Source: Streptomyces fumigatiscleroticus (GTDB taxonomy: Bacteria > Actinomycetota > Actinomycetes > Streptomycetales > Streptomycetaceae). From it: 64,000 nucleotides of DNA. Positions 17,438 through 26,316 of this stretch are shown piece by piece (the first letter of the stretch is position 1; every line of letters starts with the position of its first letter). Location: assembly GCF_014647975.1 (NCBI RefSeq), contig NZ_BMQF01000005.1, positions 62,001 to 126,000 of the forward strand, given 5' to 3'. A model generated the notes under the pieces. That model had not been told where the DNA came from. It searched no databases and saw only the letters and a program-made list of their open reading frames with translations. The translations under genes were made by a program, and so were the position numbers.

Positions 17438-18538
17438 GTGACGCACCCCTTTCTCGACCTGCCCCCGCTGAGCGCCGAGCGCTTCGCCTCGATCGAGGAC
17501 CGGGTGGCGCGGCTGCTCGGCACCGTTCAGGACGTCGTGATCATGCAGGGCGAGGCGCTGCTGCCGCTGGAGGGCGCGATCCGGGGTACGGCCGGGCCGG
17601 GCACCGTGGCGCTGAACGTCATCACGGGCCCGTACGGGCAGACCTTCGGCGACTGGCTGCGGGACTGCGGGGCGACCGTGCACGACCTCGCCGTCCCCTT
17701 CCACACCGCCGTCACGGCCGACCTGGTCCGCGAGGCCCTCGCCGAGCACCCGGAGACCGACTTCGTGTCCCTGGTGCACGCGGAGGCCGCGACCGGGAAC
17801 ACCAACCCCGTCGCGGAGATCGGCGCGGTGGTGCGGGAGCACGGCGCGCTGCTCTATCTGGACGCGGTGGCCTCCGTCGGGGCCGAGCCGGTGCTGCCGG
17901 ACGCGTGGGGCGTGGACCTGTGCGTCATCGGGGCGCAGAAGGCGATGGGCGGTCCGGCCGGCGTGTCGGCGGTGTCGGTGAGCGAGCGGGCGTGGGCGCG
18001 GATGGCGGCCAACCCGCGGGCACCGCGCCACTCGTACCTCTCCCTGCTGGACTGGAAGGAGCGGTGGATCGACGGCGGGCGCAAGGCGCTGCTGCACGCG
18101 CCGGCGCAGCTGGAGATGCTGGCCCTGGAGGCGTGTCTGGAGCGCATCGAGGAGGCGGGCCCCAAGGCGGTGATGGCGCGGCACGCCTCCGCCGCGGCGG
18201 CCACCCGCGCCGGTGCGGTGGCGCTGGGCGGCGGTCTGGAGCCTTACGTGTACGAGGCGGCTCAGGCGGCGCCGGTCGCCACGACGCTGCGGACACCGTC
18301 CGGTGTCGACGCCTCGGAGCTGGTGGCCGCGGCCCTGGCGCTCGACCCCGCACTGCCGCTGGCCGCGGGCGGGGGCGCGCTGGCCAAGGAGATGATCCGG
18401 GTCAACCACTACGGGCCGCACGCGACGCGCGGGGCGGTGCAGGGCTGTCTGGCGGCGCTGGGCGCGGCCCTCGGCGAGCGGGGGCTGTCCGTGGACCCGG
18501 ACGCCGCCCGCCGCGCCGCCGAGAACGCCTGGAACTGA
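17438..18538 (+). CDS. Class V aminotransferase (alanine-glyoxylate aminotransferase-like)
   Basis: This 366-residue PLP enzyme of fold type I, class V has VHAEAATGNTNPVAEIG near 115, DAVASVGAEP near 140 and the PLP lysine in CVIGAQKAMGGPAGVSA near 170. The C-terminal half has VNHYGPHATRGAVQG, as in the alanine-glyoxylate/serine-pyruvate group. The GTG at 17438 is chosen because GAAGGAAG lies at 17423-17430; a GTG at 17417 is in frame. It is divergent from the ABC transporter across 212 bp and sits 356 bp before ectA. Its amino-donor and acceptor are not evident from sequence. A link to ectoine supply or to the neighbouring transporter is only suggestive. Confidence 0.85.
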   Translation: MTHPFLDLPPLSAERFASIEDRVARLLGTVQDVVIMQGEALLPLEGAIRGTAGPGTVALNVITGPYGQTFGDWLRDCGATVHDLAVPFHTAVTADLVREALAEHPETDFVSLVHAEAATGNTNPVAEIGAVVREHGALLYLDAVASVGAEPVLPDAWGVDLCVIGAQKAMGGPAGVSAVSVSERAWARMAANPRAPRHSYLSLLDWKERWIDGGRKALLHAPAQLEMLALEACLERIEEAGPKAVMARHASAAAATRAGAVALGGGLEPYVYEAAQAAPVATTLRTPSGVDASELVAAALALDPALPLAAGGGALAKEMIRVNHYGPHATRGAVQGCLAALGAALGERGLSVDPDAARRAAENAWN

Positions 18539-18894
18539 CGGCCGCCCGCTTTCGGGGAATTCTTTACCGGCACTCTTTTCGGGAATCACGCGAACACAAT
18601 TCCGGAACTGTTCGGAGAAATAGCTTCCCGTTAGCTCCTGCCCGCTTCGCGTCAACCTAAACGCGAAGATCTCGCGAACACGGATCGACGTAATTCGCAC
18701 ACGTCTCCTGGATGCCGTGCGACTGTGACGCGTTGCACAAAACCGTCGATTTGCCCCTTATTATCCGGACGAACCGCGACAAATTGACCGGGGCTCGCGC
18801 GTCCACGCGCGCCCGCGTGATAACACAGCAGGTGCCCGTACCCAACCCCGTCGGGCCATGCAATTTCGAATTTACATGGGTAAGTTCAATTTGC
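18539..18894 (+). promoter_or_regulatory. 356-nt ectoine operon leader/promoter region
   Basis: This is the longest gene-free stretch in the first half of the window, and it is clearly less GC-rich than its surroundings, with tracts such as AAAACCGTCGATTTG and TTATTATCC around 18735-18765. A promoter for ectABCD must lie here or upstream. Candidate elements include TTGCAC near 18734 ahead of TATTAT, and TTGACC near 18784, but neither has a convincing 17-nt partner. No terminator for the preceding aminotransferase was recognised. The end of the region contains an imperfect dyad that runs into the ectA start codon. Confidence 0.6.
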
Positions 18895-18896
18895 AT
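18858..18896. promoter_or_regulatory. Imperfect dyad overlapping the ectA start
   Basis: The outer arms are ATGCAA (18858-18863) and TTGCAT (18891-18896), perfect inverted 6-mers. Between them are looser matches such as TTTAC and GTAAG around the centre at 18877. The right arm includes the first two bases of the ectA ATG. About 11 of 18 paired positions agree, so it could be an operator or a chance dyad. Confidence 0.4.
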
Positions 18897-19407
18897 GACT
18901 GCCGCACAAGCCGACCTGCAAATCGACCGTCCGACGGTGGCGGACGGAGCCGCGTTGTGGCGACTGGCCCGGGATTCCAGGACCCTGGATCTGAACTCGT
19001 CCTACAGCTATCTGCTGTGGTGCCGCGACTTCGCCGCCACGACGGCCGTCGCGCGCGACGGACACGGCGAGCCGGTCGGTTTCGTCACCGGTTATCTCCG
19101 GCCGGACCGTCCCCGCACCCTGCTCGTCTGGCAGGTGGCGGTGGACGGGGCGCACCGCGGGCGCGGGCTGGCCGCAGCCCTGCTCGACGGGCTGGTCGCG
19201 CGGACGGCCGCGGAGCACGGGCTGACCGCCCTGGAGACCACCATCACTCCGGGCAACACCGCCTCGGAGCGTCTGTTCACCTCGTTCGCCGAGCGCCACG
19301 GCGCCCGGGTCGAGCGCGAGGTGCTGTTCGGCACGGGCCTGTTCCCCGACGGGCCGCACGACCCCGAGGTCCTCTACCGCATCGGTCCCCTCTCCCCCTC
19401 CCTCTGA
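18895..19407 (+). CDS. ectA: L-2,4-diaminobutyrate N-acetyltransferase
   Basis: EctA acetylates L-2,4-diaminobutyrate, the second step of ectoine synthesis. The 170-residue GNAT protein has DLNSSYSYLLWCRDF near 37, QVAVDGAHRGRGLAAALLDG near 80 as the acetyl-CoA site, and TTITPGNTASERLF near 115. The ATG at 18895 fits the family start (MTAAQADLQIDRPT), but no Shine-Dalgarno sequence precedes it (GTAAGTTCAATTTGC). Translation may be leaderless or weak. It is the first gene of ectABCD; ectB follows after 35 bp. Confidence 0.95.
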   Translation: MTAAQADLQIDRPTVADGAALWRLARDSRTLDLNSSYSYLLWCRDFAATTAVARDGHGEPVGFVTGYLRPDRPRTLLVWQVAVDGAHRGRGLAAALLDGLVARTAAEHGLTALETTITPGNTASERLFTSFAERHGARVEREVLFGTGLFPDGPHDPEVLYRIGPLSPSL

Positions 19408-19442
19408 CCGACTCCCCCCACTGCACCGAGGAGCGATTCGTC

Positions 19443-20714
19443 GTGACCATCACCCAGCCCGACCTGAGCGTCTTCGAAGTCCTGGAATCCGAGGTACGCA
19501 GCTACTGCCGCGGCTGGCCCACCGTCTTCAACCGCGCGCACGGCAGCCGCATGTACGACGAGGACGGCCACGAGTACCTCGACTTCTTCGCCGGAGCCGG
19601 GTCCCTCAACTACGGCCACAACAACCCCGTCCTCAAACGGGCGTTGATCGACTACCTCCAGCGGGACGGCGTCACGCACGGGCTCGACATGTCGACGACC
19701 GCCAAGCGCGGCTTCCTGGAGTCGTTCCAGAACTACGTGCTGCGCCCCCGCGACCTGCCGTACAAGGTCATGTTCGCGGGGCCGACCGGCACCAACGCCG
19801 TGGAGTCGGCGCTGAAGCTGGCCCGGAAGGTGAAGGGACGCGAGGCCATCGTGTCGTTCACCAACGCCTTCCACGGCATGTCGCTGGGCTCGCTCGCCGT
19901 GACCGGCAACGCCTTCAAGCGGGCCGGCGCCGGCATCCCGCTGGTCCATGGCACACCCATGCCGTTCGACAACTACCTCGACGGCCGGGTGCCCGACTTC
20001 CTGTGGTTCGAACGGCTGCTGGAGGACCAGGGCTCGGGGCTCAACCGGCCCGCCGCGGTCATCGTGGAGACCGTGCAGGGCGAGGGCGGCATCAACGTGG
20101 CCCGGCCCGAGTGGCTGCGGTCCCTGGCCGAGCTGTGCGCCCGGCGCGACATGCTGCTGATCGTCGACGACATCCAGATGGGCTGCGGCCGCACCGGCGC
20201 GTTCTTCTCCTTCGAGGAGGCCGGCATCGTGCCCGACATCGTCACCGTGTCCAAGTCGATCAGCGGCTACGGCCTGCCCATGTCGCTGTGCCTGTTCAAG
20301 CCCGAGCTGGACGTGTGGGAGCCGGGCGAGCACAACGGCACCTTCCGCGGCAACAACCCCGCCTTCGTCACGGCGAGTGCCGCGCTGGAGGCGTACTGGG
20401 CCGACGGGTCGGCGATGGAGAAGCAGACCCGGGCCCGCGGCGAGCAGGTCGAGCAGCACCTGATCTCCATCACCGAGGAGAACCTCGCCGACATCAAGGA
20501 GTACCGGGGCCGCGGCCTGGTGTGGGGCCTGGAGTTCCACGACAAGGGGCGGGCGTCGCGCATCGCCCGGCGCGCCTTCGAACTCGGGCTGCTGATCGAG
20601 ACGTCCGGCCCCGAGGGCGAGGTCGTCAAGCTGCTCCCGGCCCTCACCGTCACGCCCGACGAGCTGGACGAGGGCATGAAGACCCTCGCCCGCGCGGTCC
20701 GCGAGACGGTCTGA
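19443..20714 (+). CDS. ectB: Diaminobutyrate-2-oxoglutarate transaminase
   Basis: EctB makes L-2,4-diaminobutyrate from aspartate semialdehyde with glutamate as donor. The 423-residue class III aminotransferase shows YLDFFAGAGSLNYGHNNP near 40, GPTGTNAVESALKLAR near 115, DDIQMGCGRTG near 242 and the PLP lysine in TVSKSISGYGLP (K271). Length and motifs match EctB. The GTG at 19443 has GAGGAG at about 19428-19433. A 69-nt gap separates it from ectC. No dedicated aspartokinase gene accompanies the cluster. Confidence 0.97.
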   Translation: MTITQPDLSVFEVLESEVRSYCRGWPTVFNRAHGSRMYDEDGHEYLDFFAGAGSLNYGHNNPVLKRALIDYLQRDGVTHGLDMSTTAKRGFLESFQNYVLRPRDLPYKVMFAGPTGTNAVESALKLARKVKGREAIVSFTNAFHGMSLGSLAVTGNAFKRAGAGIPLVHGTPMPFDNYLDGRVPDFLWFERLLEDQGSGLNRPAAVIVETVQGEGGINVARPEWLRSLAELCARRDMLLIVDDIQMGCGRTGAFFSFEEAGIVPDIVTVSKSISGYGLPMSLCLFKPELDVWEPGEHNGTFRGNNPAFVTASAALEAYWADGSAMEKQTRARGEQVEQHLISITEENLADIKEYRGRGLVWGLEFHDKGRASRIARRAFELGLLIETSGPEGEVVKLLPALTVTPDELDEGMKTLARAVRETV

Positions 20715-20783
20715 GCCCGCCCCCCGGACCGCCTGAACACCCCCTCACCCACCGCACCACCGCCAAGGAGGCGTAGGAACACC

Positions 20784-21185
20784 GTGATTGTCCGTTCGTT
20801 CAAGGACGTCGAAGGCACCGACCGGCACGTCAGGGCCGCGTCCGGCACCTGGGAGAGCAAGCGCGTCATCCTCGCCAAGGAGAAGGTCGGCTTCTCCCTG
20901 CACGAGACGATCCTGTACGCGGGGACGGAGACGCGGATGTGGTATGCGAACCACATCGAGGCCGTCGTCTGCGTGGAGGGCGAGGCCGAGCTGACCGACC
21001 GCGAGACCGGGCAGACGTACACCATCACGCCGGGCACCGTGTACTGCCTGAACGGTCACGAGAGGCACACGCTGCGGGTCAAGGAGGACTTCCGCTGCAT
21101 CTGCGTCTTCAACCCGCCCGTGACCGGACGGGAGGACCACGACGAGAACGGCGTCTACCCCCTGCTGACCGAGGAGGAGGTGTGA
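20784..21185 (+). CDS. ectC: L-ectoine synthase
   Basis: EctC cyclises N-gamma-acetyl-diaminobutyrate to ectoine. The 133-residue cupin has [16 protein letters not shown] at the start and the metal/substrate region [29 protein letters not shown] near 38-66. [15 protein letters not shown] follows near 90. The GTG start is preceded by AAGGAGG about 14 bases upstream. The stop overlaps the GTG of ectD. It acts in the cytoplasm as a step in osmotic and heat protection. Confidence 0.97.
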   Translation: MIVRSFKDVEGTDRHVRAASGTWESKRVILAKEKVGFSLHETILYAGTETRMWYANHIEAVVCVEGEAELTDRETGQTYTITPGTVYCLNGHERHTLRVKEDFRCICVFNPPVTGREDHDENGVYPLLTEEEV

Positions 21186-22081
21186 GCGTGACCGCCCCCG
21201 CCGTCACCGACCTGTACCCCACCCGCGGCACCACCGAGGTCGCCACGCCCCGCCAGGACCCGGTCGTCTGGGGCGCCCCCGACGCGCCCGGCCCGATCGA
21301 CCCGGCCGGCCTGCACTCCTTCGAGCGCGACGGCTTCCTGGCCATCGAGGAGCTGATCACGCCGGACGAGGTGGCCGTCTACCAGCGGGAACTGAACCGG
21401 CTGGTCACCGACCCGGCGGTGCGCGCCGACGAGCGCGCGATCGTCGAGCCGGGGTCCAAGGAGATCCGGTCGGTCTTCGAGGTGCACCGGATCAGCGAGG
21501 TGTTCGCCGGCCTCGTGCGCGACGAGCGCGTCGTCGGACGGGCGCGGCAGATCCTCGGCTCGGACGTGTACGTCCACCAGTCGCGGATCAACGTCAAGCC
21601 GGGCTTCGGTGCCAGCGGCTTCTACTGGCACTCGGACTTCGAGACCTGGCACGCCGAGGACGGTCTGCCGCGGATGCGCACGGTGTCCGTCTCCATCGCG
21701 CTGACGGAGAACTTCGACACCAACGGCGGACTCATGATCATGCCGGGGTCGCACCGGACGTTCCTCGGCTGTGCGGGAGAGACACCGAAGGACAACTACA
21801 AGAAGTCGCTCCAGATGCAGGACGCGGGCACGCCGTCCGACGAGGCGCTCACCGCCATGGCCGCGGACCACGGCATCAGGCTGTTCACCGGCAAGGCCGG
21901 TTCGGCGACCTGGTTCGACTGCAACTGCATGCACGGCTCGGGCGACAACATCACGCCGTTCCCGCGCAGCAACGTCTTCATCGTCTTCAACAGCGTGGAG
22001 AACACGGCGGTGGAGCCGTTCGCGGCGCCGGTGCGGCGGCCGGAGTTCATCGGCGCCCGGGACTTCACCCCGGTGCGCTGA
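21182..22081 (+). CDS. ectD: Ectoine 5-hydroxylase
   Basis: EctD (ThpD) is an Fe(II)- and 2-oxoglutarate-dependent dioxygenase that converts ectoine to 5-hydroxyectoine. The 299-residue protein contains the EctD signature region [19 protein letters not shown] near 143-161, giving the first iron ligands H and D. The distal histidine is in NCMHGSGDN near 249 and the 2-oxoglutarate arginine probably in PFPRSNVF. The GTG at 21182 overlaps the ectC stop; GTG 21188 is an alternative two codons in. A hairpin including its stop codon may end the operon. Confidence 0.96.
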   Translation: MSVTAPAVTDLYPTRGTTEVATPRQDPVVWGAPDAPGPIDPAGLHSFERDGFLAIEELITPDEVAVYQRELNRLVTDPAVRADERAIVEPGSKEIRSVFEVHRISEVFAGLVRDERVVGRARQILGSDVYVHQSRINVKPGFGASGFYWHSDFETWHAEDGLPRMRTVSVSIALTENFDTNGGLMIMPGSHRTFLGCAGETPKDNYKKSLQMQDAGTPSDEALTAMAADHGIRLFTGKAGSATWFDCNCMHGSGDNITPFPRSNVFIVFNSVENTAVEPFAAPVRRPEFIGARDFTPVR

Positions 22082-22103
22082 GCCGGAAGCGGGCGGCGGC
22101 TCA
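22079..22103. terminator. Hairpin spanning both convergent stop codons
   Basis: TGAGCCG (22079-22085) pairs with CGGCTCA (22097-22103) across an 11-nt loop. The left arm starts with the ectD stop codon and the right arm contains the complement of the stop codon of the convergent gene. There is no T-tract, as is common for Streptomyces terminators. Confidence 0.5.
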
Positions 22104-23126
22104 CAGCCAGGCCAGGGACGCCGCCCGCTCCAGCACCCGCCGTACGGCGCCCTCGTCGCCCGCCGCTCCCCGGGGCACCGTCGCGGGGTCGTACCGCCCG
22201 CCGACCAGCAGGCAGAAGTCGACCGGGTCCAGGACGAGTTCGGCGCGCACGGGCTCCTTCTCCGAGCCCAGCACCCACTCCGCGCCGCCGGTGACCGCGA
22301 GCAGCACCGGCGGCGCGGCGGGTCCGAGCGCCAGGCCGAGGATGCGGACGGCCAGGCGCACCAGCCGCTGGAGATGCTCGTCGGGCGGCGGCGGGACGAC
22401 CAGTCCGAGCGCGCGGCCGATGTCGTCGGTGTGGATCCACACCTCGAAGGCCCGCACCAGGAAGTGGTCGGCGACGGGCAGCCGCAGCCCCATCAGCCGG
22501 GTGGCCCGGGCGGCCGTCCCGCTGTCGCGGGCCTCGGGCGTGTCCAGCAGCGCGTCCGCCTGCGCGGAGAAGTCGGCGACGGTCGCGGCGGGCGGGCGGC
22601 CGTGCTCGTGGGCGATGACGTCGGCGGTGCGCCGGTTCCAGGCGTCCTCCCAGCCGCTGTCGTCCGCGGTCCGGGAGGACGGCACCCGGGCGGCCAGGCC
22701 GAGCCTGAGGGCGAGCGGTTCGTCGGCGGCCAGCAGATGGGCGACGGTCGCGTGCACGTCCCAGTCGTGCACGACCGGGGTGCCCCAGCGCCCCTCCGCC
22801 TCGGGCAGCAGCGCCCGCAGCCCGGCGACGGCGGCGGCGTAGGGGACGGCGTGCGCGGCGACCGGGGGCGCGGCGGGCCGGGCGCGCAGCGCACCGGCGA
22901 GCGCGCCGGCCGGGGACCGGCCGTCGGGCGCACCGCCGTCCGCAAGCGGGCCGGCCGGCGGCGGGCCGTCCAGCAGCCGTACCGTCTCACGCAGCCGTTC
23001 CGCCTCCGCCGCGCAGCTCTCGCACTCGGCCAGATGCAGGGGGACGGCGTCCCGCTCGCCCGGCGGCAGGGCACCCAGGGTCCAGGCGGCCAGCAGTTCC
23101 CGTACGCCGTCGTGATGGGTGGTCAC
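22101..23126 (-). CDS. Zinc-finger anti-sigma-like N-terminus fused to a maleylpyruvate-isomerase/DinB-fold domain
   Basis: The 341-residue protein starts with a zf-HC2-like segment, with H31, C35 and C38 in PLHLAECESCAAEAERL; this is the HXXXCXXC signature of zinc anti-sigma factors. After an alanine/proline-rich linker (about 50-90), residues 95 to about 340 resemble the mycothiol-dependent maleylpyruvate isomerase N-domain (WDVHATVAHLLAADEPLALRLG, and AFEVWIHTDDIGRALG near 225). No transmembrane segment is evident, so it is probably cytoplasmic. The GTG start has GGGAGGGGA upstream. It lies 52 bp downstream of an ECF sigma factor and probably controls it in response to thiol or metal state, which is an inference. 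Confidence 0.8.
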   Translation of the reverse strand: MTTHHDGVRELLAAWTLGALPPGERDAVPLHLAECESCAAEAERLRETVRLLDGPPPAGPLADGGAPDGRSPAGALAGALRARPAAPPVAAHAVPYAAAVAGLRALLPEAEGRWGTPVVHDWDVHATVAHLLAADEPLALRLGLAARVPSSRTADDSGWEDAWNRRTADVIAHEHGRPPAATVADFSAQADALLDTPEARDSGTAARATRLMGLRLPVADHFLVRAFEVWIHTDDIGRALGLVVPPPPDEHLQRLVRLAVRILGLALGPAAPPVLLAVTGGAEWVLGSEKEPVRAELVLDPVDFCLLVGGRYDPATVPRGAAGDEGAVRRVLERAASLAWL

Positions 23127-23178
23127 CGGACGTCCCCTCCCCCTGCTTGTCCCGCTCCCGCTTGTTCCGCTCCCGCCG

Positions 23179-23793
23179 TCATGCGCCTCTCTCCAGTGCC
23201 GGATCGGGCGGGTCGGCCAGCGATGCGGCCAGGGTCCGCAGGGCCGTTCGCAGCCGGGTCTTGGCGGTGCCCTCGGGAATGCCGAGCTCCACGGCCGCCT
23301 GCCGGTAGGTGCGGCCGGCGAAGTAGGCGAGGTGCACCACCTCGCGCTGCGGCTGCGGCAGACCGGCGAGCGCGGTGTGCAGGAGCAGGAAGCGCTCCCG
23401 GTCGACGACCGTCTCGTCGGGGCCGGGCGCGGCGTCCGGGATGGCGTGCAGCGCGGTGTCGTCGGCGTGGGCGTCCTTGCGGTGCCGGGCCTCGCCGCGC
23501 ACCCAGTCCACGGCCCGCCGGTGGGCCAGCATGGACAGCCAGGTGCGCAGGGTGCCGCGGCGCGCGTCGAAGGCGTACGGCCTGCTCCACAGGTGGGCGA
23601 AGACCTCCTGCGCGACGTCCTCGGCGGCGGCCTGGCTGCGGGTGACCCGCACGGCGACCCGCCGCACCAGCCCGCCGTAGGCGGCGTACGCCTCGGCCAG
23701 CGCGGACTCGTCGCCGTACACCAGCCGCCGGTGCAGCTCCGCGTCGGCGGCCGGTACGGACGTGCTGTCCGTCGGGTTCACCGGCACCACCAC
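23179..23793 (-). CDS. ECF RNA polymerase sigma factor
   Basis: A 204-residue group 4 sigma-70 factor. Region 2 includes ALAEAYAAYGGLVRRVAVRVTRSQAAAEDVAQEVFAHLW (about 32-70) and RGTLRTWLSMLAHRRAVDWVR near 80-100. Region 4 has LAGLPQPQREVVHLAYFAGRTYRQAAVELGIPEGTAKTRL near 143-182. Downstream is a zinc-finger partner gene, the usual sigma/anti-sigma pairing. The start is uncertain: GTG at 23793 follows AAGGGCGG, but GTG 23781 (VNPTDS) is also plausible. Its regulon is not visible here. Confidence 0.9.
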   Translation of the reverse strand: MVVPVNPTDSTSVPAADAELHRRLVYGDESALAEAYAAYGGLVRRVAVRVTRSQAAAEDVAQEVFAHLWSRPYAFDARRGTLRTWLSMLAHRRAVDWVRGEARHRKDAHADDTALHAIPDAAPGPDETVVDRERFLLLHTALAGLPQPQREVVHLAYFAGRTYRQAAVELGIPEGTAKTRLRTALRTLAASLADPPDPALERGA

Positions 23794-23836
23794 CCCACCG
23801 CCCTTCCTAGCGCCCCGGCGGGTGCCGCGCCAGGGG

Positions 23837-24886
23837 TCAGCCGGTCAGGACGTCCAGCAGCCGGTCGACGTCGGCGGCGGTGTTGTACAGGTGGAACGCG
23901 GCCCGCAGGTGGCCCGCGCGGTCGGACACCTCCACCCCCGCCCTGCTCAGCTCCCCCTGCCGGTGGCCGAGTCCGGGCACCGAGACGATCGGGGAGCCGG
24001 GGGCGGGAACGGGCTCGTGGCCGAGGGCGGCGAGCCCCTCGCGGAAACGGCCGGCGAGGGCGAGGTCGTGGGCGCGCACGGCGTCCACGCCGAGCTCCTC
24101 CAGCAGGGCCAGGGAGTGGTGGGCGGCGGCGTAGGAGAAGAGGGCGGGGCTCTCGTCGAACCGGCGGGCGGAGCGGGCGAGTTCCTCGATCGGGCCGTAG
24201 CAGGCGTCCCAGGGGCGCTCGCCGGCCACCCATCCGGCGAACAGCGGGGTGAGTCCGCCGAGGTCCTCCGGAACGACCAGGAAGGCCACTCCGCGCGGAC
24301 ACAGCAGCCACTTGAAACCGACGCAGGCGGTGTAGTCGTCGGTGTCCGCGTCGAGGTCCAGCCAGCCGGCCGCCTGGGAGGCGTCGACGAAGGTGCGGGC
24401 CCCGTGCGCGCGGGCCGCCGCCCGCAGCGCGGGCAGGTCGGCGACGCGGCCGTCCGCCGACTGGGCGGCGCTGACCGCCACCAGGGCCGTACCGGGCCGC
24501 ACCGACTCGGCGAGCCGCTCCAGCGGCACGGCCCGCACCTTCAGGTCACGGCGGAGGTGGAAGGGGTTGACCAGGGAACTGAAGTCGCCCTCGGGCAGGA
24601 CCACTTCGGCGCCCTCGGGCAGGGAGGCGGCGATCAGCCCGCTGTACACGGCGACCGAGGCGCCGGCCGCGACCCGGCCGGCGGGGACGCCCACCAGCCG
24701 CGCGAAGGCCGCCCGGGCCTCCTCGACGTCCGCGAACATGTCGGTCGGCCGCCCGACGGCGGCGGACTCCACGGCGGTGCGCAGGGCGGTCACGGACCGG
24801 GCCGGGAGCAGCCCCGTGCTCGCGGTGTTCAGATAGGTGTTCCTCGGAGCGAACTCGGCACGGACGAGGGTCTCGAAGGTCTCCAT
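23837..24886 (-). CDS. Class V aminotransferase / cysteine desulfurase-like protein
   Basis: This PLP enzyme of about 349 residues resembles the isopenicillin-N-epimerase/cysteine desulfurase branch of class V. It has YLNTASTGLLPARSV near 15, DASQAAGWLDLDADT near 175 and the PLP lysine in ACVGFKWLLCPRG near 195. The start is ambiguous: ATG 24886 (METFETLV) fits a typical N-terminus, while ATG 24922 would add 12 residues; neither has a strong ribosome site. It is a single gene between the sigma factor and the FrnE-like gene. No catalytic cysteine loop was recognised, so a desulfurase role is doubtful. Confidence 0.8.
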   Translation of the reverse strand: METFETLVRAEFAPRNTYLNTASTGLLPARSVTALRTAVESAAVGRPTDMFADVEEARAAFARLVGVPAGRVAAGASVAVYSGLIAASLPEGAEVVLPEGDFSSLVNPFHLRRDLKVRAVPLERLAESVRPGTALVAVSAAQSADGRVADLPALRAAARAHGARTFVDASQAAGWLDLDADTDDYTACVGFKWLLCPRGVAFLVVPEDLGGLTPLFAGWVAGERPWDACYGPIEELARSARRFDESPALFSYAAAHHSLALLEELGVDAVRAHDLALAGRFREGLAALGHEPVPAPGSPIVSVPGLGHRQGELSRAGVEVSDRAGHLRAAFHLYNTAADVDRLLDVLTG

Positions 24887-24993
24887 GGGACCACTGTGCG
24901 GCCCGGAGAACTCCAAGTCCATGGCGTAATTTCGCGCGCCACCCCTAAGGAACGCTTATGAATAGCCTCCGACCTGCGCGTTCTCCGACGCTC

Positions 24994-25707
24994 CTAGTGC
25001 TGCGGCACGGCGCACCCGTCGGGGCCGCAGGCCTGTGCGCCGCCGTCCTCGATCAGCTTCAGCGGCGTGTGCTCGTCCCAGGCCCGCGTCAGCGCCTGGG
25101 TGAAGACCTCGGCGGGCTGGGCGCCGGAGACGCCGTAGCGGCGGTCGAGGACGAAGAACGGCACGCCGGTGGCGCCGAGTTCGGCGGCCTCGCGCTCGTC
25201 GGTGCGCACCTCGTCGGCGTACGCGGCCGGGTCGGCGAGCACCTCGCGGGCGGCGTCCGCGTCGAGACCGGCGGCGACGGCCAGCTCCACCAGCCGTTCG
25301 TCGTCGTCGAAGACGGACCGCTCCTCGGCGAAGTTCGCCCGGTACAGCAGGTCCAGCAGCTCGGACCGGACGCCCCGCTCCTTGGCGAGGTGCAGCAGGC
25401 GGTGCATGTCGAAGGTGCTGCCGTGGTCACGGTCCCGGGTGCGGTAGTCCAGGCCCTCGGCGGCGGCCTGGGCGCCCAGGTCGTCCTCACCGGCCTGCGC
25501 CTGTGCCTCGCTCATGCCGTACTTGCGGGTGAGCATGGACAGCACCGGCTGGACGTCGTCCTTGGCGCGGTGCGGGTCCAGCTCGAAGGAGCGGTGCACG
25601 ACCTCCACCGAGTCGCGGTGCGGGAAGGCCGCGAGCGCCTTCTCGAAGCGGGCCTTGCCCACGTAGCACCAGGGGCAGGCGATGTCGCTCCAGATTTCGA
25701 CGCGCAT
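24994..25707 (-). CDS. FrnE-like DsbA-family oxidoreductase
   Basis: A 237-residue thioredoxin-fold protein with CPWC at residues 12-15 (MRVEIWSDIACPWCYVGK). The helical insertion (STFDMHRLLHLAKERG, LLYRANFAEERSVFDD) and the cis-proline GVPFFVLDRRYGVSGAQP near 180 are typical of the FrnE/2-hydroxychromene-2-carboxylate isomerase group. There is no signal peptide, so it is cytoplasmic. The C-terminus carries a short cysteine-containing tail (QACGPDGCAVPQH). The ATG at 25707 is preceded by GGAGAAAG. Likely role: thiol-disulfide exchange under stress. Confidence 0.88.
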   Translation of the reverse strand: MRVEIWSDIACPWCYVGKARFEKALAAFPHRDSVEVVHRSFELDPHRAKDDVQPVLSMLTRKYGMSEAQAQAGEDDLGAQAAAEGLDYRTRDRDHGSTFDMHRLLHLAKERGVRSELLDLLYRANFAEERSVFDDDERLVELAVAAGLDADAAREVLADPAAYADEVRTDEREAAELGATGVPFFVLDRRYGVSGAQPAEVFTQALTRAWDEHTPLKLIEDGGAQACGPDGCAVPQH

Positions 25708-25786
25708 GGTCTCGGCTTTCTCCGGTCGGGTCGTACGGGCGCGGAGACATCCTCCGCCCCAGGCGCGAACGCCCGGCCGGCCCGGT

Positions 25787-26275
25787 TCATTCCACCGGCA
25801 CCGCATACCTGAGGAAGAGGTGGTGGTCGCCCTCGGCGGGCGGGTTGCCGGGATCCGGGAGCCAGCCCCGGCGGGCGTAGAAGGCCTGGGCCCGCCGGTT
25901 GCCGGTGTGCACGTCCAGGACGGCGGTGCGCCGGCCGTCGGCCCGCCACTGCTCGACGCAGGCCGCGTGCAGGGCGGTGCCGACGCCGCGGCGCCAGTGG
26001 CCGGGGTCGACATGGAACTGGAACAGCCTGACCAGCTCCGCCGAGGCCCCCTGCGGGGTGCGGAAGGAGGCCAGCCCGACCATCCGGCCCTCCTCGACGA
26101 GGCACAGCACATGCCCGTCCGGCCGCTCGATGGCGGCCCGCCAGGCCGCGGGCCGGTCGGTGCCGTCGTCGGGAATCCCGTCCGGGTAGTACGTCGCCCG
26201 CGCCCGCGCGTGCAGAGCGGCGACGACATCCGCCTCGGCGGACAGAACGGTACGGATCACACGTCGGCTGGTCAT
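25787..26275 (-). CDS. GNAT-family N-acetyltransferase
   Basis: A 162-residue GNAT protein with VRLFQFHVDPGHWRRGVGTALH near 80-102 as the acetyl-CoA loop (motif A) and VLDVHTGNRRAQAFYARRGWLPDP near 118-140. It starts MTSRRVIRTVLSAE at ATG 26275 without a clear ribosome site; longer frames upstream have unusual composition and overlap a dispersed repeat. The acyl acceptor is unknown. It lies 79 bp upstream of the FrnE-like gene on the same strand. Confidence 0.85.
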   Translation of the reverse strand: MTSRRVIRTVLSAEADVVAALHARARATYYPDGIPDDGTDRPAAWRAAIERPDGHVLCLVEEGRMVGLASFRTPQGASAELVRLFQFHVDPGHWRRGVGTALHAACVEQWRADGRRTAVLDVHTGNRRAQAFYARRGWLPDPGNPPAEGDHHLFLRYAVPVE

Positions 26276-26316
26276 ACGACGGAAGACGCCATTCCGCCCA
26301 CCCCGGTTGCGCCGGA

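Noticed and set aside
13645..18538. A secondary-metabolite gene cluster around the class V aminotransferase
   Set aside because: No synthase, synthetase or tailoring genes are present; the neighbours are transport and ectoine genes.
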